Positions 50,683-58,548 of a DNA stretch of 64,000 nt are shown here, one piece after another (the first letter of the stretch is position 1; every line of letters begins with the position of its first letter). Source of the stretch: Hungatella hathewayi WAL-18680 (GTDB lineage Bacteria; Bacillota; Clostridia; Lachnospirales; Lachnospiraceae). A program made the translations under genes and the position numbers. Below the pieces are notes generated by a model that saw nothing but the letters and a program-made list of their open reading frames with translations, was not told the origin of the DNA and did not search any database. Location: NCBI RefSeq assembly GCF_000235505.1, contig NZ_JH379028.1:504849-568848 (forward strand), written 5' to 3'.

Positions 50683-52653
50683 TTAATCAATATTCTTTAT
50701 GTCACTTACTTCCAAGTCCAAATCAAAGATTCCTATTCCATCTTTTTCAAATGACTTGCATATTTCTGAATATATCCTCTTGCCATTCTGTTTGAAATGT
50801 CCTTTAAAGATTTTTTCCGGACTCATTTTCACTACATCTTCAAATAAGTACATGATTACTTTGCTTTCAAATGCTTTTACAAATGAATCTTCTTTTTCCA
50901 TATTATCAACAGCATTTACCAGCAAATTCTTTGAAAGGAAAAATGGCCCCAGCAGCTTATCTTCATTCACTTTACATTCATCCGTAAGAATTTCATTTAT
51001 TCCTTTACGGAGAACATTCCATTTGATATAACGTCTGCCCTCTCCTAAGCCAATAGGTATTACATAGTCTTTGCCATTTGAATATTTCAACTTTTCTTCT
51101 GAATCATTGATTCCAATATATTCAAAATCCCACCTGCGCTTAAATGCCGTATCCATAGGAAATACCCCCTGGTCAGCGCTGTTCATAGTTGCCCATATAA
51201 ACATATTATCAGGCAGCCTAAGTATTGGATAGTTATCTGGTGTCCCGCCAAGTTCCTCTGCTAAATATTTTCGTATATCCTCAGAAGACTGTGTCTCATA
51301 TTCACTGACGCCATTGGTATTGCGGTCTAAAAGTTGAAAAATGTCTCCAAAAACTGCTGCTACCCTGGCTCTGTTAATTTCCTCTACAAGTAACAAATGC
51401 GGCTGTGGCTCCCCGGTTCTGCCACTTCGCAGGGCTTCAACATAAACTCTCATAAATGGGCCTGGAACAAATTTATAACTGATAGCACCCTCTATATCAG
51501 ATACTGGTTTATATGTCCCAACAAATTGCGAATATGTATAATCTGGATGAAACGTTACTCTTTCAACGCTTCCGGAGGATGCCTCCAATAATTTTTCTGA
51601 ATCTTCTTTCAATTTAAAACTTTTTCCGGTACCTGGAGCCCCGAACACAATTCGGTTTCGCTCATACTTTGATTTAAAACTTGTATTATAAATGATAGGA
51701 ATATACTCATTTTCTTGAACTGCTTCGGTCTCAGTTTTATATGAATCATATGCATCTTTCATTGTTTCACCATACGCTGCTACTGATGGAATCAATATTC
51801 TAACAGCTCCCAGTACTCTATCCATAAACTCTTTTGGAAATATATTACCAAGTTCATCCTTCAGTTCTGGCTGTTTATCTATGACTGCCCTGATAACTGC
51901 CGCCGCTTTTGCATCATCTAAACTGCTAATCGCCTGGGAAGGGTCTCTCGATAATTCCGGTCCAATATAAGTTGCATCAAATGTATCTCTGTAATATAAA
52001 AATTCTTCTCGTCTATATGCCCGTTTAAATGTACAATCCATACAGATATCAAATTTGAAATACTTTTTATTTCCGTTGTAACCAAAATCGTATGGCGGTT
52101 TTATAATATGGGCGATGCCATAAAAACCTGGTTCCCAATCTACTTCTTTTTTACCGCGGTCTCCACCTAATGTTACAAAAACAATTCTATCATTTTGCAG
52201 CTCTTCTTGTAGTCTATTCACCCCATCAATCGTTATTTCTTTGTCACCATTTATCATTGCATGCACAATATCTGGTATTCCACATTTCATTGTAATGTAA
52301 GATATATTATCTTTAGAGTATAGGTTAATTATTTCATCTACTGCTTTTTCAATGACATCTACATCGTAGTCCCCATACATATCATAGATTTCTTTATACT
52401 CTTTTCCTCTTTTAGAGAGAGTATTTTCACCCTTCCAGCCCGCTCGATTATTAGCAGGAAAATATAAATCAAAGGTATCTTTTACAAACCTATAGGTACT
52501 TACTTTTTTATTAAATCGTTTCTGTAAAACTTCCCAATATTCTATTCTTTTTTTATATCGTTTATCTGTCTTTGGAAGCATCGCGAAAAACATGCAGACC
52601 AATGCTTGATGCTGATCCTGATTCAAGCTCATTATATCAATGCTGTCACTCAT
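50683..52653 (-). CDS. McrB-like AAA+ NTPase with EVE-like reader domain
   Basis: The 656-residue protein has a C-terminal McrB-type AAA+ motor. Walker A is GAPGTGKS at 338-345, Walker B LLLVEEINRARVAAVFGDIF, then the McrB hallmark ATMNSADQG and FKRRWDF. Residues about 155-260 (FVTLGGDRGKKEVDW, GIAHIIKPPYDFGY, DPSQAISSLDDAKA) look like an EVE/PUA-type modified-base reader. McrBC systems restrict DNA with modified cytosines. The motor drives DNA translocation, and the LlaJI-like protein encoded next provides cleavage. Confidence 0.85.
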   Translation of the reverse strand: MSDSIDIMSLNQDQHQALVCMFFAMLPKTDKRYKKRIEYWEVLQKRFNKKVSTYRFVKDTFDLYFPANNRAGWKGENTLSKRGKEYKEIYDMYGDYDVDVIEKAVDEIINLYSKDNISYITMKCGIPDIVHAMINGDKEITIDGVNRLQEELQNDRIVFVTLGGDRGKKEVDWEPGFYGIAHIIKPPYDFGYNGNKKYFKFDICMDCTFKRAYRREEFLYYRDTFDATYIGPELSRDPSQAISSLDDAKAAAVIRAVIDKQPELKDELGNIFPKEFMDRVLGAVRILIPSVAAYGETMKDAYDSYKTETEAVQENEYIPIIYNTSFKSKYERNRIVFGAPGTGKSFKLKEDSEKLLEASSGSVERVTFHPDYTYSQFVGTYKPVSDIEGAISYKFVPGPFMRVYVEALRSGRTGEPQPHLLLVEEINRARVAAVFGDIFQLLDRNTNGVSEYETQSSEDIRKYLAEELGGTPDNYPILRLPDNMFIWATMNSADQGVFPMDTAFKRRWDFEYIGINDSEEKLKYSNGKDYVIPIGLGEGRRYIKWNVLRKGINEILTDECKVNEDKLLGPFFLSKNLLVNAVDNMEKEDSFVKAFESKVIMYLFEDVVKMSPEKIFKGHFKQNGKRIYSEICKSFEKDGIGIFDLDLEVSDIKNID

Positions 52654-52684
52654 ATCACTTCACCTCATTTTCTTTAGCCTTAAT

Positions 52685-52915
52685 TTATTCCTCAAAAAAT
52701 TGTTCAAAATCCACTTCAAACAACATCTTCAACGCCTTCAAGTCACTAGCCTTTATATTCCGTCTTCCCGCCTCAATATTAGCCAGCGTACTCCGCGACA
52801 TCTGGCTTCCCATCAATTGTAGTTGTCCTACGACTTCCTCCTGTGTCATATCTTTCGACATGCGCACGGTCTGTATATTTCTGCCAATCGGGATATCCCT
52901 TAAAATCCATTGCAT
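52685..52915 (-). CDS. XRE-family HTH regulator
   Basis: The 76-residue protein is an XRE-type helix-turn-helix: MTQEEVVGQLQLMGSQMSRS then TLANIEAGRRNIKASDLKAL and an acidic tail. It lies upstream of the McrB-like gene on the same strand with 31 bases between, so probably controls the restriction operon. A perfect inverted repeat overlaps its start codon. Confidence 0.9.
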   Translation of the reverse strand: MQWILRDIPIGRNIQTVRMSKDMTQEEVVGQLQLMGSQMSRSTLANIEAGRRNIKASDLKALKMLFEVDFEQFFEE

Positions 52916-52970
52916 AACTATACCTCCAATTTTGTGACCAATTAGTAACTTTATATTGAGTATAGTTATG
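52913..52970. promoter_or_regulatory. Inverted repeat over the XRE start codon
   Basis: CATAACTATAC at 52913-52923 is a perfect 11-bp complement of GTATAGTTATG at 52960-52970. The first arm contains the XRE ATG and the bases just after its GGAGG. It can be a repressor-binding pair, or an mRNA hairpin hiding the start codon if transcription begins upstream of 52970. Confidence 0.7.
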
Positions 52971-53022
52971 ATTTATGATAAGCTTGTCACTATATAGAAA
53001 CAATCGCATAAGGAGGATTATT

Positions 53023-53310
53023 ATGAAACGAGTTTTAGACCAGCTGTATCATGGGGAATTATATCCATATGCTGAATTTAAGACAACCATTGAAGAATAT
53101 AGAACAAATCGTGATAAAGCATTTCATTCTTATTCTGCTTTTCTTGAGAAATTACCTGAGGAATTGAAAAGTGAATTCATACAAATGATTGATGAAAATC
53201 TGTCATTACTCCCATATGAAATGGAGCAGACCTTTATTGACGGTTTCAGTATTGCCATACGAATGATGGCAGAAGTATATTCGGCCCCCACAAATCAGGA
53301 TGATGAATAA
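53023..53310 (+). CDS. DUF6809-like small protein
   Basis: The 95-residue helical protein starts with RVLDQLYHGELYPYAEF and ends with FIDGFSIAIRMMAEVYS, a pattern of small Firmicutes proteins placed in DUF6809. Function is unknown. AAGGAGG sits seven bases before the ATG. A terminator follows. A broken relative lies 120 bases further on, on the opposite strand. Confidence 0.72.
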   Translation: MKRVLDQLYHGELYPYAEFKTTIEEYRTNRDKAFHSYSAFLEKLPEELKSEFIQMIDENLSLLPYEMEQTFIDGFSIAIRMMAEVYSAPTNQDDE

Positions 53311-53323
53311 AGGTTATAAAACA

Positions 53324-53348
53324 GGGAGCCTGCTTTTCATAGGCTCCC
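53324..53348 (+). terminator. Hairpin after the DUF6809-like gene
   Basis: GGGAGCCT (53324-53331) pairs with AGGCTCCC (53341-53348) around a 9-base loop. It lacks a long T-run, so efficiency is uncertain. Confidence 0.6.
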
Positions 53349-53429
53349 CATCACACGATACTTATTCTGTTTCCACTAATCTTCCAGCTAATTACTGTTA
53401 CTAAACTAATATATCCTAGGCGAAACTCT

Positions 53430-53683
53430 TTATTCCATCAACAATTGCTCCCGCCCCTGCATCATTTCTGCCATTAACTGTGCACCAAGATGAAATGCAT
53501 ACGTAAATCGCTCTAAATTAATCATTTCTTTATTTTTGTATCGGCATCAAAATAGGCTTCCAACAAATCTTTTTGCTCTTCTGTCATACTGGCATTCAAC
53601 ATTTCCAGATTTTCATTTTTAATGCGTGCTATTTTTACAAATGGAGAATTTTCATCATGAACTCTCTCCCAACCAAAAATCAT
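53430..53683 (-). pseudogene. Broken DUF6809-like gene
   Basis: Translation of the minus strand from 53683 gives VHDENSPFVKIARIKN and MTEEQKDLLEAYFDADTKI, then a stop. The next frame continues as LERFTYAFHLGAQLMAEMMQ to a stop at 53430. Joined, they make the middle and end of a DUF6809-like protein, matching the FIDGFSIAIRMMAE end of the intact gene nearby. The expected N-terminus is missing and a one-base shift occurs near 53530. It is probably a decayed copy. Confidence 0.6.
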
Positions 53684-53695
53684 TATAATTTATTT

Positions 53696-54055
53696 CTATA
53701 TTTCCGTATACTTCAAATTCTTCCCCCTAATTTTCTCAACCGGATATTTCCTATCATTTTTTCCAAGCTTGTCCGTCAAAGCATTACAAAGATCAATCTG
53801 ATTCATCTGTGCAAAACGTAAAAGGAAGAAAAATACATCTGCTAGTTCCTCCGTCACATGCTCGCGTTTCTCTGGGTTCTCCATGATTTCTCTCATATCA
53901 TCTTCTGATTTAAACCGGAAAATATCCAACAGCTCATTGGCTTCCGTTGAAAGTCCTATTGCGAGGTCCTTTGGATTGTGAAATTTATCCCAATCACGTT
54001 CCTCACAAAATAGCTGCACCAGTTCCGTTAATTCCGCTAACGTCTTATCTGTCAT
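53696..54055 (-). CDS. MazG-like nucleotide pyrophosphohydrolase
   Basis: The 119-residue protein is an all-alpha NTP pyrophosphohydrolase. The metal-binding residues are visible in LSTEANELLDIFRFKSE near 30-46 (ExxE pair) and EELADVFFFLLRFAQ near 69-83 (ExxxD). These enzymes hydrolyse NTPs to NMP and PPi, and MazG-like members occur in phages and stress or defence loci. The gene starts 21 bases after the stop of the DUF2075 gene and is clearly co-transcribed. Confidence 0.88.
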   Translation of the reverse strand: MTDKTLAELTELVQLFCEERDWDKFHNPKDLAIGLSTEANELLDIFRFKSEDDMREIMENPEKREHVTEELADVFFFLLRFAQMNQIDLCNALTDKLGKNDRKYPVEKIRGKNLKYTEI

Positions 54056-54076
54056 ATCTTTTTTTATTCTCCTCTT

Positions 54077-55816
54077 TTAGCCGCGCGCATTTTTTAATGC
54101 TTCCCTCAATGTTTCATCACAGGCATAAATGTATATCCCCTGAACGCCCCGCGTCATCAATACATTTACTTCATTACCGATCAATTCCTTGCCAAACTTC
54201 TTTCTGGTGCCATCGCTCAATAATCTGGAAGTAATCGCATCTTTATTCTTGCTGCACTCCGGGTCGAATACAATTTTCCCTTTTTTATATTTCACGGAAG
54301 GCCCTAAAATCACCCCGGCGTAGCATAAATCAAATCCCTGTATGGTATAGGTGGACCCGACTTCATCTATTGTTTGTGGCTGTTCAGCCCAGGATAATGT
54401 CTTGATCTCTTCCTTTTCCGTTTTCGACAGCTTCGTTTGCAGATTCCAGGGTTTCTTCCAGTTTCCAATGCTGACTTCCCAGACCTCTTTCGTCCCATCC
54501 TCCGGTTCCGAATCTCCATTATATTCCCAGTCATATGTCGCTATGATTCTGGACAATTTCGTTTTTGATATTCTGGCTTTTGCTTTTATCATAGCTTCCA
54601 GTTCTTCCGGCGTATCACATATTTTTATTTCATAGTTATCATCCTTGGGAATTTTTTCAAGTTTCCCCGCCTTTGTAAACTGATTCAGCCATTTTACCGT
54701 TTCTTCACTTCCGGTAATCCTTAACTGTTTTTCTAATTTAAAATAATTTTTCTTCCTCTTTGCCTCTCCTTCCAGCATACGAATATCCTGGCTTTCCCAA
54801 TATTGCTCAGCTCTTAATATTTGCCGTTTGTCAAACACCGCTACTACAACCTTGGCACGCTGTCTGATATCAGATAATTGATTTTTCCCTGGGTAATACC
54901 GGCTGCCCCGTGTTAAAAGCAGATGGGCTTCGTCTATCAATACGACATCCACAGGCTCCTCCACCTCATGTTTCTTTATAAAGTGAGGCGCTCTGTTTAC
55001 CACCTCTTTTCCATTTCCTAAATTTAATTTTTTCGCAATCTGCTCATAGACAGTCACCTGTTCCTTATGGTTATCCACTAAATAACAGGAGATATCTTCC
55101 GCATTATTACCATTTTCAAGAAAATTCAATTCATAGAACAGACTGCTGATCAATACGGTCTTACCGGTTCCGGCCTCTCCCGCTATAAAAATCAACTGAC
55201 CGGTTTCTTTTCGTTTCAGAGCATTCTGAACCCTTTTTATCACCATCTCTTTTACATATTGCTGTTCCTTCGTCAAATCATGAAAAGGTGATGCCTTAAA
55301 CATTGCGGAATCCAGAACATGATGGCTTTCTAAAAAAAGCATCGGATTCCACTTCATCAGCTCACTCCATATTTTTCTAAAAATGATGTCCATTTCATCA
55401 GAAGTATAATATTTATACTGCGGATTTTTTCTTTTATTGTGAACTTTATGCACGGTTGACAGACCCACCATAAAATCCATAAATCGATTCTCCAAATCCA
55501 TGGTAAGTGATTTGTTGAAATGATCGTGCCCGATAATAAACAACTCCGCATGTTTTCCATTCAATTGCTTATGCCAGTCGTCTCCCTTCGAAGCTAACCC
55601 AAGATGCTGTCTGCTTCTCTTTACAACATCATTCGCTTCGCCTATGTACACCTCATATTTGTCGTCTTTCCTCTTCCAATGATGAATATAGACAGTTGGA
55701 TAATCCAGCAATAATTCGCTTTTCCGTTCATCACCATCCAAACTGCCTCTCAGATTGTTAATCTCCTTTTGATTATCTTTTATTTTATGAACTACAGGTT
55801 CATTGATCTGTTTCAT
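54077..55816 (-). CDS. GIY-YIG nuclease fused to DUF2075 helicase-like ATPase
   Basis: The 579-residue protein has an N-terminal GIY-YIG nuclease: TVYIH at 41-45, VYIGEAND at 56-63, R67, and E109 in DLENRF. A DUF2075/Schlafen-like ATPase follows, with Walker A GEAGTGKT at 213-220, Walker B VVLIDEAHLL at 291-300, and a QTIDEVGSTYTIQGFDLCYA motif near 490-509. The two domains could cleave nucleic acid in an ATP-dependent manner. The catalytic residues of both are present. It forms a two-gene operon with the MazG-like gene at the right edge of the island. Confidence 0.88.
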   Translation of the reverse strand: MKQINEPVVHKIKDNQKEINNLRGSLDGDERKSELLLDYPTVYIHHWKRKDDKYEVYIGEANDVVKRSRQHLGLASKGDDWHKQLNGKHAELFIIGHDHFNKSLTMDLENRFMDFMVGLSTVHKVHNKRKNPQYKYYTSDEMDIIFRKIWSELMKWNPMLFLESHHVLDSAMFKASPFHDLTKEQQYVKEMVIKRVQNALKRKETGQLIFIAGEAGTGKTVLISSLFYELNFLENGNNAEDISCYLVDNHKEQVTVYEQIAKKLNLGNGKEVVNRAPHFIKKHEVEEPVDVVLIDEAHLLLTRGSRYYPGKNQLSDIRQRAKVVVAVFDKRQILRAEQYWESQDIRMLEGEAKRKKNYFKLEKQLRITGSEETVKWLNQFTKAGKLEKIPKDDNYEIKICDTPEELEAMIKAKARISKTKLSRIIATYDWEYNGDSEPEDGTKEVWEVSIGNWKKPWNLQTKLSKTEKEEIKTLSWAEQPQTIDEVGSTYTIQGFDLCYAGVILGPSVKYKKGKIVFDPECSKNKDAITSRLLSDGTRKKFGKELIGNEVNVLMTRGVQGIYIYACDETLREALKNARG

Positions 55817-55912
55817 TTTCTTTTGTACCTCCCATCAGGATTATCTGACAAATCATCTTGATTTATTATATCCTTTTTCCCCCTCCAAGTAAATTGGAGT
55901 TTCTAAATCATC

Positions 55913-56254
55913 TCACTCCCATCCCTTCCACACATCCGGCCGATACCCCACCGTGGCCTTCTTTCCGTTCCGGACAATCGGGGTTTTCAAGACATGCTGG
56001 TTCTCCAGCACCTTCTCATCTTTATCTTCGGCAGCAAGATATTGAATCAGTGATAGCGCATCTTGATCCTTACATTTTTCATCCAGCATAACCTCCAGGC
56101 CGCCAACCGCCTGTTTCACACTGGCGAACTCCCCCTTGCTCATGCCCTTTTCCTTCAAATCAATCAGCTGGTATTTGATATTCCGCTCTTTAAAATAACG
56201 CTCCGCCTTTTTCGTGTCAAAACATTTCTTTTTGCCAAAAATCTGTATATTCAT
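55913..56254 (-). CDS. ArsC/Spx-family thioredoxin-fold protein
   Basis: The 113-residue protein has the ArsC fold: IQIFGKKKCFDTKKAERYFK at the start with a single Cys in the CxxxK-like position, then IKYQLIDLKEKGMSKGEF and a C-terminal LKTPIVRNGKKATVGYRPD. The Arg/Pro region suits arsenate reductase or Spx-like proteins. Lack of a CxxC pair argues against a Spx redox switch. ATG at 56254 follows GGAGG by 8 bases. Codon and base composition return to the chromosomal background here, right of the defence island. Confidence 0.82.
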   Translation of the reverse strand: MNIQIFGKKKCFDTKKAERYFKERNIKYQLIDLKEKGMSKGEFASVKQAVGGLEVMLDEKCKDQDALSLIQYLAAEDKDEKVLENQHVLKTPIVRNGKKATVGYRPDVWKGWE

Positions 56255-56436
56255 CCATGAAACCTCCCTGTTTCCTTCTATATTTGTATTCATAATTTCT
56301 GATAATTTTATCACATTCACAGGACAATCTCCAGTTTGAAATAAATTTCTCCTCTTGACATATCCCCGCCAATATGCAACAATTGTTACACAACATATGT
56401 AATCCAACAACATTTCAATCTGGAGGTAACCCATAC

Positions 56437-57024
56437 ATGCCACCAAAAGCCAAGATAACGAAAGAAATGATTCTCCAAACCGTCCTTAAAATCACACAGA
56501 CCACAGGTTTCGATACGGTCAATGCAAGAAGCATCGCAAACCACCTGCAATGCTCCACCCGCCCAATTTTCACCTGTTACCAAAACATGGAGGAATTGAA
56601 AATTGACTTTCTCTCATTCGCCTACGAATACTATGAGCAATTCGTCACGAATTATGGCCATTCGGAAGACGTCAGTCCCTATCTCCTCCTCCCACTCTCC
56701 TACATCGCATTCGCCCAGGAGGAAACTCATCTGTTCAAACTGTTATTCATCCACGACATGGATTTGAACATGACTGAGGCGGGAGACTTCTACCGCGAGA
56801 TAGACAATGAAAAACGCGCCAAAGCGTTTTCAGAAACCATCGACATCGAATTGGAACGCGCCAAGGTCATCTTTTTAGACTTATTCCTCTACACCCACGG
56901 CATTGCCGTCCTGGCCGCGACGAAAAAATTTACTTTAAACAGGGCTGGTGCAGAAGCCATGGTGCAGAATACCTTGACAGCTTTTATCAAACAGGAAAAA
57001 CCAGACTGGGATCTATCACTTTAA
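56437..57024 (+). CDS. TetR-family transcriptional regulator
   Basis: The 195-residue protein has an N-terminal TetR-type helix-turn-helix (KITKEMILQTVLKITQTTGF, ARSIANHLQCSTRPIFTCYQ). The helical ligand and dimerisation domain follows. ATG at 56437 has TGGAGG upstream. It precedes the methyltransferase gene by 63 bases on the same strand, and may regulate it. The ligand is unknown. Confidence 0.88.
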   Translation: MPPKAKITKEMILQTVLKITQTTGFDTVNARSIANHLQCSTRPIFTCYQNMEELKIDFLSFAYEYYEQFVTNYGHSEDVSPYLLLPLSYIAFAQEETHLFKLLFIHDMDLNMTEAGDFYREIDNEKRAKAFSETIDIELERAKVIFLDLFLYTHGIAVLAATKKFTLNRAGAEAMVQNTLTAFIKQEKPDWDLSL

Positions 57025-57087
57025 CCATTCCAGTCCACAGACAAATGCCACCGCAGACACACACTGCCAACAGAAAGGAAATATCAC

Positions 57088-57879
57088 ATGAAACCCAGCT
57101 CATATTTAACCGACTTCTACAATCACTACGATGAAGACAGCCGACTGCTGCGAAAGCATGGAAGCGTAGAATTCCTTACCACCATGCGCTATATCGAAAA
57201 ATACATCACCCCCGGCGACCGAATTCTCGAAATCGGCGCCGGTACCGGCCGCTATTCCCACGCGCTGGCCCGCCAGGGCTATCACGTAGACGCCGTGGAA
57301 CTGGTGGAACACAATATTGAGATTTTTCAACAGCATACCCAGGCCGGCGAGTCCGTCACAATCACCCAGGACAATGCCATGGATTTATCCACCTTCCCTG
57401 ACAGCCACTACGACATCACGCTGCTCCTCGGCCCACTCTACCACCTTTACACCCAGGAGGAAAAACGGCAGGCTCTGGGAGAAGCCATCCGTGTAACCAA
57501 ACCGGGTGGAGTTATCTTTGCCGCCTATGTGATATCCGACGGCTGTCTCCTCGACGAAGGTTTTAAACGCGGCAATATCAACGTGGCAGAATATATAGAA
57601 AACGGCCTGCTTGACCCTCAGACCTTTGCCGCCACCTCCCAGCCCAAAGATTTATTTGAACTCGTCCGCAAGGAAGACATTGATGATTTAATGTCCGTAT
57701 TCCCCGTGACACGGCTGCATTACATCGCGTCGGATGGCTGTGCTTTATTTATGCGGGAAGCCGTGGATGCCATGGACGACCATACTTTTAACTTATACTT
57801 AACCTACCACTTCGCCACCTGTGAGCGGGAAGATATGCTAGGCATTACCAGCCATTCCCTGGACATTTTCAGAAAATAA
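57088..57879 (+). CDS. Class I SAM-dependent methyltransferase
   Basis: The 263-residue protein has the Rossmann methyltransferase motifs: motif I RILEIGAGTGRYSHALARQG near 44-63, VDAVELVEHNIEIF near 66-79, and the motif IV-like HYDITLLLGPLYHLY near 107-121 followed by ALGEAIRVTKPGGVIFAAYV. The substrate is unknown; similar enzymes often act on small molecules. AAAGGAA lies before the ATG. It lies downstream of the TetR gene and ends at a bidirectional terminator. Confidence 0.9.
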   Translation: MKPSSYLTDFYNHYDEDSRLLRKHGSVEFLTTMRYIEKYITPGDRILEIGAGTGRYSHALARQGYHVDAVELVEHNIEIFQQHTQAGESVTITQDNAMDLSTFPDSHYDITLLLGPLYHLYTQEEKRQALGEAIRVTKPGGVIFAAYVISDGCLLDEGFKRGNINVAEYIENGLLDPQTFAATSQPKDLFELVRKEDIDDLMSVFPVTRLHYIASDGCALFMREAVDAMDDHTFNLYLTYHFATCEREDMLGITSHSLDIFRK

Positions 57880-57908
57880 CCATAAATTTCCGCACACACG
57901 CACAAAAA

Positions 57909-57961
57909 AAGACGGCCCCAGCCCCATGATATCACTTCCATCACAGGCCCAGGGCCGTCTC
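57909..57961. terminator. Convergent bidirectional terminator
   Basis: AGACGGCCC pairs with GGGCCGTCT around a long, partly structured loop, with A/T-runs outside both arms. It separates the methyltransferase gene from the convergent GtrA-like gene. Confidence 0.82.
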
Positions 57962-57963
57962 TC

Positions 57964-58548
57964 TCATTTTTTAAAAATCCACTTCATCAGCGGGAAGAAC
58001 ACCCAGAAGGATATGGCGCAGTTGATCAGCATCGTAATCACGTCCGCCACGGTCGTTCCGGCGCCCTCTCCCAGTTTTCCCATCAACCAGCCATAAATCG
58101 GCGCCTTGTATAATCCCTGCAGGGCCGCCGCACCGACGGTAATGACGATGTAGGCCAGCACGTACCATCCCGCCGCCTTCCACACACTGCCCTCCGCCTT
58201 GAATGTCACCTTCCGCTGGGTTATGAAATTAATCACCTGCGCAATAGCCATCGTTATCTCCACTGCCAGGAAATACGCCAGGCCCCCTCCGCCGCCGGAG
58301 GCAATCGCCCCGGCAGCATAATCAAATACATAGTAGGGAGTCCCGTTCAGATTCGTTCCCACCGAAAGCCACTGGAAATTCGTGTTCACCATATCCGTAA
58401 ATCCAAACATCCATTTTAACACCGGCATCAGGATCATCTGGAGAACCGTCACGCCGTTGCAGACCACGAAGAACACCAGGAATTGCGCGATGGCGTGATG
58501 CTTCTGCTCAAACGCCTTCCACGATCTCACGATTTTATTACTGCTCAT
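57964..58548 (-). CDS. GtrA-like membrane protein
   Basis: The 194-residue protein has four hydrophobic helices and the pattern of the GtrA/DPMS family, including FLVFFVVCNGVTVLQMILMP near 22-41 and VINFITQRKVTFKAEG near 110-125, the latter the conserved GtrA loop. These proteins assist transfer of lipid-linked sugars across the membrane. Overlapping the GH3 gene by 11 bases, it is the last gene of a glycan-related operon. Confidence 0.86.
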   Translation of the reverse strand: MSSNKIVRSWKAFEQKHHAIAQFLVFFVVCNGVTVLQMILMPVLKWMFGFTDMVNTNFQWLSVGTNLNGTPYYVFDYAAGAIASGGGGGLAYFLAVEITMAIAQVINFITQRKVTFKAEGSVWKAAGWYVLAYIVITVGAAALQGLYKAPIYGWLMGKLGEGAGTTVADVITMLINCAISFWVFFPLMKWIFKK

